From contig NZ_JAUSYY010000001.1 of assembly GCF_030817175.1 (NCBI RefSeq), forward strand, positions 1,736,001 through 1,800,000: a stretch of DNA of 64,000 bases. Direction: 5' to 3'. The notes below the pieces were generated by a model, which was not told where the DNA came from, made no database searches, and saw only the letters and a list, made by a program, of their open reading frames with translations. The DNA comes from Agromyces ramosus (lineage in GTDB: Bacteria > Actinomycetota > Actinomycetes > Actinomycetales > Microbacteriaceae). Made by a program: the position numbers and the translations under genes. Positions 57,269 through 64,000 of the stretch are shown piece by piece. Each line of letters begins with the position of its first letter. Positions within the stretch are counted from its first letter, which is position 1.

Positions 57269-59655
57269 GCGGGCCGGTGACGGATGCCCCCTGGCGCGAC
57301 GCGTCGCGGCCGGTCACGGAGCGCGTCGAAGCGCTCGTCGCCGCGATGTCCCTCGATGAGAAGCTCGCCCAGCTCTACGGCGTGTGGGTCGGGGCATCCG
57401 ACGAGGGTGGCGACGTCGCGCCGCACCAGCACGACCTCGACGACGACGTCGACCTCGACGAGCTTCTGCCGCACGGCCTCGGGCAGCTCACGCGCCCGTT
57501 CGGCACCGCGCCGATCGACGCGGCCGTGGGCGCGCTCTCCCTGATGCGCACGCAGGAGCGCATCGTCGCTGCGAACCGCTTCGGCATACCGGCGATCGCA
57601 CACGAGGAGTGCCTCGCCGGCTTCGCCGCCTGGGGGGCCGCCGCATACCCGGTGCCCCTGTCGTGGGGTGCGACCTTCGACCCCGAGATCGTCGAGCGGA
57701 TGTCCCGTCGTATCGGCGACGACCTGCGCCGGGTCGGTGTGCACCAGGGTCTCGCGCCCGTGCTCGACGTCGTGCGCGACGCGCGCTGGGGACGCGTCGA
57801 GGAGACCATCGGCGAGGATCCGTTCCTCGTCGCCACGATCGGCACCGCCTACGTGCGCGGCCTCGAGTCGGCCGGGGTCGTCGCGACCCTCAAGCACTTC
57901 GTCGGCTACTCGGCGTCGAAGGCAGGGCGCAACCTCGCTCCGGTCTCGGTCGGCACCCGTGAGCTGGCCGACGTGCTCCTGCCGCCGTTCGAGATGGCGC
58001 TCCGCGACGGCGGCGCGCGCAGCGTCATGAACGCGTACACCGACCTCGACGGGGTTCCGTCGGCGGGTGACCGCGAACTGCTGACCGGACTCCTGCGTGA
58101 GACGTGGGGGTTCGAGGGCACGGTCGTGGCCGACTACTTCGCGGTCGCCTTCCTGAAGCTCCTCCATGGCATCGCCGGAACCTGGGGCGAGGCGGCCGGG
58201 GCCGCCCTCGAGGCGGGCATCGACGTCGAGCTGCCGACGGTGAAGGCGTTCGGCGAGCCGCTGCGGCTGGCCGTGGAATCGGGAGTCGTCGACCCTGCGC
58301 TCGTCGACACGGCGCTGCGGCGCGTGCTCACGCAGAAGGCGGAGCTCGGGCTGCTCGATGCCGGCTGGTCGCCAGTGCCGCCGGCGCTCGTCGGCGTCGA
58401 CCTCGACTCGACGGAGTCGCTCCGCGGCACCGTCGACCTCGACACCGCGGGGCACCGCGCGCTCGCCGCCGAGCTCGCGGAGCGCGCGCTCGTGCTGCTG
58501 CGCAACGACGGCACGCTACCGCTCGGGTCGCCGTCGACCATCGCGGTGATCGGCCCCAACGCCGACGACCCGTACGCGATGCTCGGCTGCTACTCGTTTC
58601 CGGCGCATGTCGTCGTGCAGCACCCCAGTGTCGCGATGGGCATCGAGATCCCGTCGCTCCTCGACGCGCTCCGCGCCGAGTTCCCCGGCAGCGACGTGCG
58701 GTACGCGCAGGGCACGAGCGTCGACGGGGGCGAGACGACGACGATTCCGGATGCCGCGGCGCTCGCGGCATCCGCCGACGTCGTGGTGCTCGCCCTGGGC
58801 GACCGGGCCGGCCTGTTCGGGCGGGGCACGAGCGGCGAGGGCTGCGACGCGGAATCACTCGCGTTGCCCGGCGCGCAGCAGGAGCTTCTCGACGCGGTGC
58901 TCGCCACTGGAACGCCGACCGTCGTGACGCTCCTCACCGGCCGGCCGTATGCGCTCGGCCGCGCCGCGACGGACGCGGCAGCGATCGTGCAGGCGTTCTT
59001 CGCGGGCGAGGAGGGCGCCCACGCGATCGCGGGAGTCGTGAGCGGGCGGGTCAATCCGAGCGGACGCCTGCCCGTGAGTGTGCCGGCGACGCCGGGAACG
59101 CAGCCGAACACGTATCTCGCGCCGCCGCTGGCCCGGGCGAACGACGTGTCGAACGTCGACCCCACCGCGGCCTTCCCGTTCGGGCACGGGCTCGGCTATG
59201 CCGCGTTCGAGTGGACCTCGTTCTCGGGCGACGGGACCGAGATCGGCGTCGACGGCGAGGTGACGGTGCGACTGCGGCTGCGGAACGTCGGCGACCGCGC
59301 CGGAGCCGACGTCGTGCAGCTCTACCTCCACGACCCGGTCGCGTCCGTGGTGCGCCCGGTGCAGCGACTCGTGGGGTACGCGCGCGTGGAGCTCCCGCCC
59401 GGCGAGGAGGCGGAGGTGCGGATGACCGTTCCTGCCGATCTCGCGTCGTTCACGGGCCGAGCGGGCGACCGCATCGTAGAACCCGGGGAGCTCGTGCTCA
59501 GCGCAGGGCGCTCGAGCGCCGACCTGCCGTTCTCGCACTCGCTTCGCCTCGTCGGCGCGACGCGAGTCGTGGACCACACCCGGCGCTTGCAACCGACGGT
59601 GGAGGTGGAGCGCATCACGTCGGGCGCGACCGCCGCGCTCGCCGACGCCGGCTGA
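57265..59655 (+). CDS. Glycoside hydrolase family 3 beta-glycosidase
   Basis: 796-residue retaining beta-glucosidase or beta-xylosidase. The N-terminal barrel has IAHEECLAGF, KHFVGYSASKAGRNLAPVSVG, and the nucleophile Asp290 in VVADYFAV; the alpha/beta sandwich begins ALVLLRNDGTLPL, and a fibronectin-III-like domain ends the protein (VTVRLRLRNVGDRAGADVVQLY). No signal peptide, so it acts on imported oligosaccharides. Overlaps upstream permease and downstream GH43 genes. Confidence 0.93.
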   Translation: MSGPVTDAPWRDASRPVTERVEALVAAMSLDEKLAQLYGVWVGASDEGGDVAPHQHDLDDDVDLDELLPHGLGQLTRPFGTAPIDAAVGALSLMRTQERIVAANRFGIPAIAHEECLAGFAAWGAAAYPVPLSWGATFDPEIVERMSRRIGDDLRRVGVHQGLAPVLDVVRDARWGRVEETIGEDPFLVATIGTAYVRGLESAGVVATLKHFVGYSASKAGRNLAPVSVGTRELADVLLPPFEMALRDGGARSVMNAYTDLDGVPSAGDRELLTGLLRETWGFEGTVVADYFAVAFLKLLHGIAGTWGEAAGAALEAGIDVELPTVKAFGEPLRLAVESGVVDPALVDTALRRVLTQKAELGLLDAGWSPVPPALVGVDLDSTESLRGTVDLDTAGHRALAAELAERALVLLRNDGTLPLGSPSTIAVIGPNADDPYAMLGCYSFPAHVVVQHPSVAMGIEIPSLLDALRAEFPGSDVRYAQGTSVDGGETTTIPDAAALAASADVVVLALGDRAGLFGRGTSGEGCDAESLALPGAQQELLDAVLATGTPTVVTLLTGRPYALGRAATDAAAIVQAFFAGEEGAHAIAGVVSGRVNPSGRLPVSVPATPGTQPNTYLAPPLARANDVSNVDPTAAFPFGHGLGYAAFEWTSFSGDGTEIGVDGEVTVRLRLRNVGDRAGADVVQLYLHDPVASVVRPVQRLVGYARVELPPGEEAEVRMTVPADLASFTGRAGDRIVEPGELVLSAGRSSADLPFSHSLRLVGATRVVDHTRRLQPTVEVERITSGATAALADAG

Positions 59656-61206
59656 TGGGGCGCTACCGAAACCCGGTGCTGCCCGGTTGTCATCCCGACC
59701 CGAGCATCTGCCGCGTCGGCGACGAGTTCTTCCTCGTGACGTCGACATTCGAGTACTTCCCGGGCCTGCCGATCCACCGATCGCGAAACCTCGTCGACTG
59801 GGAGCTCATCGGTCACGCAGTTCACCGCCCCGATCAGCTCGACCTGTCGACCGTGCCGTCGTCGGGCGGCCTCTTCGCGCCGACGATCCGGTATCACGAC
59901 GGGCGGTTCCACGTGGTGTGCACGCTCGTGCACGGCGAGGGACGCCAGGGGCACTTCCTCGTGACGGCCACCAACCCCGCCGGCCCATGGTCGACCCCGG
60001 TCTGGTTCGACGGCGTGCCCGGAATCGACCCTTCGCTCACCTTCGACGCGGGTCGGGTCTGGCTCTGCGGCACGCGGCTCGCCGATCCGGGGGAGTGGGA
60101 GGGGCAGACGGATGTCTGGCTGCGCGAACTCGATCCGGTCACGTTCGCGCCGATCGGGGCGGAGCGGCTCATCTGGCGCGGCGCGCTCGTCGGAGCCCGA
60201 TGGACAGAGGGACCGCACCTGTACCGTCGCGACGGACGCTGGCTGCTCCTGGCAGCAGAGGGCGGCACCGAGCGCGATCACGCGGTCTGCGTCGCGTACG
60301 CCGACGAGATCACGGGCCCGTACACCGGCGACCCGGGCAACCCGCGCCTCACGCATCGCGACCTGGGCTCGCGGGCGGACGTGGTGAACGTCGGCCACGC
60401 CGATCTCGTCGACGCGCCCGACGGCCGCTCCTGGGCGGTGCTCCTCGCCACGCGCACCGTCGACGGCGCCGGCAGTCTCCTCGGCCGGGAGACCCAACCT
60501 CGTGCCTGTCGACTGGGACGCGGGGCGTCCGCTGTTCACGCCGGGCGCCGGCCGTGTCGAAGCCGTGGTGGACGCCGAGGGGGTACCCGACCAGGCGCCG
60601 GCGATCGCGCTCGCGCGCGACGACTTCGACCGCCCGGCACTCGATCCCGAATGGAACACCCTCCGCACGGACGGCCGCGACCGGATGTCGCTGACCGCGC
60701 GCCCCGGGCACCTTCGGCTCCGGCTCGGCGCGACCGGCCCGACCGAGATCGGCCCGGTCTCGTTCGCCGGGCGTCGGCTCGCGTCGATGCGGGCACGCAT
60801 CTCGGCCCTGGTCGAACTCGAGGCGCCGACCGCGAGCGAGGAAGCCGGCCTCCTGCTGCGGCAGTCGGAGGACGCGCACCTCGCGCTCGTCGTGCGCGGC
60901 GACGCCGTGGGCGGTCGCGTCGTCGCGGCGAGCCTCACGACGGGTGGCGTACGTCGAACGCTCGGCGAGGCATCCGTCGCTCCCAACGGTCCGCTCGAGC
61001 TCGAGCTGGAGCTCGACGGATTCGCGGTGCAGGCGACGGTCCGCGGCCTGGGCGGCGACCCGACGCGCGTCGCACTGGCGGATGCCGCACCGCTCGCGTC
61101 GGAGTTGGCCGGCGGGTTCCTCGGGGTCTGGGTGGGCCTCGTCGCCGTTGGCAGGGGTGTCGGCCATGCCGACTTCGACTGGTTCGAGCTCGAGTCGCGC
61201 GACTGA
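59655..61206 (+). pseudogene. Glycoside hydrolase family 43 (beta-xylosidase/arabinofuranosidase type), frameshifted
   Basis: Starts NPVLPGCHPDPSICRVGDEFFL with catalytic base Asp15, transition-state Asp125 (GIDPSLTF) and acid Glu185 (WTEGPHLY). The frame breaks after LLGRET at about 60492; the rest, from VPVDWDAGRPLFTPG through the C-terminal beta-sandwich to the stop at 61204-61206, is in the next frame. The span is 1552 nt; deleting one C of CCC at 60493-60495 restores a 516-residue protein with the canonical RETNLVPVDW junction. As in recF, the change is one extra C in a CCC run. If real, the catalytic propeller is intact but the C-terminal domain is lost. Confidence 0.9.
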
Positions 61207-61221
61207 CGCGGCCGCCGCCGC

Positions 61222-62247
61222 TCAGGCCGACGCCGGCGGCGCGGTGCTCTCGCGCACCACGAGGCTCGTCGCGAGGTCCATTCGGGGAGTCGTCGCCGGC
61301 TGCTCGTCACTCAACCGGATGACGAGCCGAGCGGCCTCCTCGCCCATGCGCTTCAGCGGTTGGTGCACCGTCGTGAGCCGGGGCGTCACCCAACGCGCGA
61401 GCGGGATGTCGTCGTAGCCGACAATCGAGACGTCTTCGGGCACCCGGAGCCCGAACGCGCGAGCGGCGTCGAGCGCCCCGAGCGCCTGCAGGTCGCTGCC
61501 CGCGAAGATGGCCGTCGGCGGCGCGTCGAGCGCGAGGAGCTCGCCGGCGCGGTCGCGGCCGCCGCTGACGTGGAAGTCGCCGAAGCGCACGTACGCCGGA
61601 TCGATCGAGAGGCCGGCGGAGTTCATCGCCGAGCGGTAGCCGTCGAGCCGGGCGAGGGAGCACATCATGTCTTCGGGGCCCGTGATCGCGGCGATGCGGC
61701 GGTGGCCGAGCTCGATGAGGTGCCGGGTGGCCATGAGCCCGCCAGACCAGTTCGCCGATCCGACCGAGGGCGCGTCGGGCGACGGGTCGCCGGCCGGGTC
61801 GACGATCACGAAGGGGATCGCGCGGGAACGCAGCCGCTCGCGGTACTCGGGTGCCAGGTCGGAGAAGACGAGCACGACACCGACAGGGCGGCGCCGCATG
61901 ACCCCCTCGATCCAGTCGGGATCGGGGGAGTGGCGACTGCCGCTCACCGTGAGCACGACGCTCAGCCCGTGCTCCTTCGCGACCGTCTCGACGCCGGCGA
62001 TCAGCTCCATCGACCAGATGCTGTCGAGCTCGTGGAAGACGAGCTCGATGAGCTCGGCCTTCGGTGCCGCACGGCCGCCGCGTCGTTCGTAGCCACGCGC
62101 CGCGAGCAGGGTCTCGACGCGCGCCCGGGTCGCGGCCGAGACATCCGTGCGTCCGTTCAGGACCTTCGAGATCGTCGAGAGCGAGACGCCGGCCTCTTCG
62201 GCGACGAGCGCGAGCGTGACGCGTTCGGCAGCGGCATCCGTCTCCAT
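61222..62247 (-). CDS. LacI family transcriptional regulator
   Basis: 341-residue repressor. N-terminal helix-turn-helix with hinge: VTLALVAEEAGVSLSTISKVLNGRTDVS (shown in part). The periplasmic-binding-like sensor domain follows (PVGVVLVFSDL, AIFAGSDLQALGALDAAR, DDIPLARWVTPRLTTV). It is convergent with GH43 and lies 28 bp downstream of GH31 on the same strand, but TACGAT 6 nt before its ATG implies its own leaderless promoter. It probably controls the glycosidase genes of this locus. Confidence 0.93.
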   Translation of the reverse strand: METDAAAERVTLALVAEEAGVSLSTISKVLNGRTDVSAATRARVETLLAARGYERRGGRAAPKAELIELVFHELDSIWSMELIAGVETVAKEHGLSVVLTVSGSRHSPDPDWIEGVMRRRPVGVVLVFSDLAPEYRERLRSRAIPFVIVDPAGDPSPDAPSVGSANWSGGLMATRHLIELGHRRIAAITGPEDMMCSLARLDGYRSAMNSAGLSIDPAYVRFGDFHVSGGRDRAGELLALDAPPTAIFAGSDLQALGALDAARAFGLRVPEDVSIVGYDDIPLARWVTPRLTTVHQPLKRMGEEAARLVIRLSDEQPATTPRMDLATSLVVRESTAPPASA

Positions 62248-62275
62248 GTTTCGATCGTAGCGCCGGGACTTGCGG

Positions 62276-64000
62276 TCACGACTCCTGGTCGGCCCGCGGA
62301 ACCACCGCGCCCTCCCGCACCCACAGCGGCACGGTGTCGAAGCCGTGCACCTCCCGCCGCCAGCCGCCGCCGTCGACGACCTCGTTCGTGAACCAGTTCG
62401 TCCAGCGCCCCGCCGGGAGGTAGTACTCGACCTCGCCGTCGGCGCTGAACACCGGCGCGACGAGCAGGCTCGGGCCGAGCAGGTACTGCCGATCGAGGTA
62501 GGCGACCGCCGGATCGTCGGGAAACTCGAGCTGCATGGGCCGCATGACCGGTCGCCCGGTGCGATGCGCCTCCTCGCCCGCAGCGACGAGGTACGGCAGC
62601 AGCGACTGCTTGAGCTTCGCGAACCGCCGCGCCACCTCGACCGCGCTCTGGCCCGGTGCCTCGTCGCCGCGATCGAAGGCCCACGGCACGCGGTAGCTCG
62701 TGGACCCGTGCAATCGCGAGTGGCTCGAGAGCAGCCCGAACGCGAGCCAGCGCTTGAACACCGCGGGGTCGGGGTCGCCCTCGAACCCGCCGATGTCGTG
62801 ACTCCAGTACCCGAACCCGCTCAGCGCGAGCGAGAGCCCGCCGCGCAGGCTCTCGGCCATCGACGCGAACGACGAGGAGTTGTCGCCACCCCAGTGCACG
62901 GGCATCTGCTGTCCGCCGGCGGTCGCCGAGCGCGCGAACAGCACGGCCTCGCCAGGCCCCCGCACCTCTTCGAGCACCTCGAACACCGCGCGGTTGTAGA
63001 GCTCGGTGTACCGGTGGTGCATCGCCTCGGGCTCGCTGCCGTCGTGCCAGACCACGTCGATCGGGATACGCTCGCCGAAGTCGGTCTTGATCGCGTCGAC
63101 GCCCTGGTCGAGCAGGCGGCGGAGGTGACCCTGGAACCACGCCGTGGCATCCGGGTTCGTGAAGTCGACGAGCGCCATGCCGGCCTGCCAGAGGTCCCAC
63201 TGCCAGACGCTGCCGTCGGCACGTCGCACGAGGTAGCCGGCCTCGACGCCCTCGCGGAACAGCTTCGACCGCTGCGCGATGTAGGGGTTCAGCCAGGCGC
63301 TGACCTTGAGGCCGCGGTCATGCAGGCGGGCGAGCATGCCCTCGGGGTCGGGGAAGACCCTCGGGTCCCACTCGAAGTCGGTCCAGTGGAACTCGCGCAT
63401 CCAGAAGCAGTCGAAGTGGAACACGCTGAGCGGGATGTCGCGTTCGGCCATGCCGTCGATGAACGCGTTGACCGTCTGCTCGTCGTAGTCGGTCGTGAAG
63501 CTCGTCGAGAGCCACAGCCCGTACGACCATTCGGGCACGAGCGCGGGCCGGCCGGTGAGCCGCGTGTACCGGTCGAGCACCTCGGCCGGCGTCGGTCCCG
63601 CGATCACGAAGTACTCGAGCACCTCGCCCGCGACCGAGAACTGCACCTGTTCGACCGCCTCGGACCCGACCTCGAACGAGACGTGCCCGGCATGGTTCAC
63701 GAGCACGCCGTATCCGCGGTTCGTGAGGTAGAACGGCACGTTCTTGTAGGCCTGCTCACTCGAGGTGCCGCCGTCGGTGTTCCAGATGTCGACGGTCTGC
63801 CCGTTCTTGACGAGCGGCCCGAACCGTTCGCCGAGCCCGTAGACGAGCTCGCCGACCCCGAGCGAGAGCTGGGTGTGCAGGTACGCCGGTGCGGGGGCGA
63901 GGCCCGTGGTCGTGACACCCGCCACGCCCGTGGGCTCGGCGGCGATCGGGGCATCCGGCGCCAGCTTCAGGTATCCCACCGACTTGTGGCCGCTCGACGT
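62276..64000 (-). CDS. Glycoside hydrolase family 31 alpha-xylosidase (5' end outside window)
   Basis: The visible 574 codons are open to the window edge. The (beta/alpha)8 barrel has the nucleophile Asp in KTDFGERIP, the exact motif of E. coli YicI alpha-xylosidase, and the acid/base Asp in [10 protein letters not shown]. The upstream [19 protein letters not shown] region is also that of alpha-xylosidases. Typical homologues are about 750-770 aa, so roughly 190 N-terminal residues are missing to the right. It would remove alpha-1,6-xylose from xyloglucan oligosaccharides such as isoprimeverose. Confidence 0.93.
   Translation of the reverse strand, partial: TSSGHKSVGYLKLAPDAPIAAEPTGVAGVTTTGLAPAPAYLHTQLSLGVGELVYGLGERFGPLVKNGQTVDIWNTDGGTSSEQAYKNVPFYLTNRGYGVLVNHAGHVSFEVGSEAVEQVQFSVAGEVLEYFVIAGPTPAEVLDRYTRLTGRPALVPEWSYGLWLSTSFTTDYDEQTVNAFIDGMAERDIPLSVFHFDCFWMREFHWTDFEWDPRVFPDPEGMLARLHDRGLKVSAWLNPYIAQRSKLFREGVEAGYLVRRADGSVWQWDLWQAGMALVDFTNPDATAWFQGHLRRLLDQGVDAIKTDFGERIPIDVVWHDGSEPEAMHHRYTELYNRAVFEVLEEVRGPGEAVLFARSATAGGQQMPVHWGGDNSSSFASMAESLRGGLSLALSGFGYWSHDIGGFEGDPDPAVFKRWLAFGLLSSHSRLHGSTSYRVPWAFDRGDEAPGQSAVEVARRFAKLKQSLLPYLVAAGEEAHRTGRPVMRPMQLEFPDDPAVAYLDRQYLLGPSLLVAPVFSADGEVEYYLPAGRWTNWFTNEVVDGGGWRREVHGFDTVPLWVREGAVVPRADQES

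Overview
This window is the replication-origin region of a high-GC actinobacterium. The backbone order is CCA-adding enzyme, DUF6049 protein, murJ, trxB, trxA, a PLP aminotransferase, ddl, parB, parA, rsmG, jag, yidC, yidD, rnpA, rpmH, dnaA, oriC, dnaN, recF, DUF721, gyrB, gyrA, DUF3566, tRNA-Ile, tRNA-Ala. After it come a cyclophilin, a rhomboid, crgA, a sortase, a glutamine amidotransferase and the pknB-pknA-pbpA-rodA-pstP-fhaB-fhaA cell-wall signalling cluster. This is the order known from Mycobacterium tuberculosis and other Actinobacteria. The lack of mycobacterial features (no pseudokinase on MurJ, no sigM) and the codon style suggest Microbacteriaceae, perhaps Agromyces-like. The genus is inference.

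Layout. 1-6.1 kb: rpsF (cut by the window edge), the CCA enzyme and the DUF6049-murJ envelope pair. 6.2-10.1 kb: thioredoxin system, an aminotransferase and D-Ala-D-Ala ligase. 10.1-17.5 kb, minus strand: chromosome segregation (parB, parA, four parS sites), an inserted VOC/AraC pair, then the rsmG-jag-yidC-yidD-rnpA-rpmH membrane-insertion and RNA-processing block. 17.5-27.9 kb, plus strand: replication initiation and gyrase, with oriC between dnaA and dnaN. 28-33.8 kb: tRNAs, NUDIX, small unknown genes, cyclophilin, rhomboid, crgA and sortase. 33.8-42.6 kb, minus strand: a tightly overlapped seven-gene Ser/Thr kinase, phosphatase, FHA and peptidoglycan-synthesis operon. 42.6-46 kb: GH65 disaccharide phosphorylase with a beta-phosphoglucomutase-like HAD enzyme. 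46-52.7 kb: tRNA-Leu, an ArsR-like regulator with a striking operator, stress and repair genes (DUF892, SRAP, PspA) and small enzymes. 52.7-64 kb: a sugar-uptake and glycosidase locus (ROK regulator, ABC binding protein and two permeases, GH3, GH43, LacI regulator, GH31 alpha-xylosidase running off the window), best read as xylo-oligosaccharide or xyloglucan-fragment use.

Points beyond ordinary annotation. (1) recF and the GH43 gene are each broken by one extra C in a CCC run, which looks like either a shared assembly artefact or true frameshifts. (2) At least eleven genes place a TANNNT -10 hexamer 6-8 nt before the start codon without a clear Shine-Dalgarno, a consistent leaderless-mRNA signature. 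(3) The octamer CGGATGCC/GGCATCCG occurs about 45 times by eye where about five would be expected, with no orientation bias around oriC. (4) ParA carries a roughly 330-residue low-complexity N-terminal extension, and a perfect parS lies inside its coding sequence. (5) A DnaA-box cluster with one perfect box lies about 12 kb from oriC. (6) Two related small unknown proteins occur at separate loci, one beside a 24-codon ORF with a promoter/operator and the other overlapping an ArsR-type regulator.

I saw no CRISPR array, insertion sequence, prophage or integrase. I did not find a novel multi-gene defence system.
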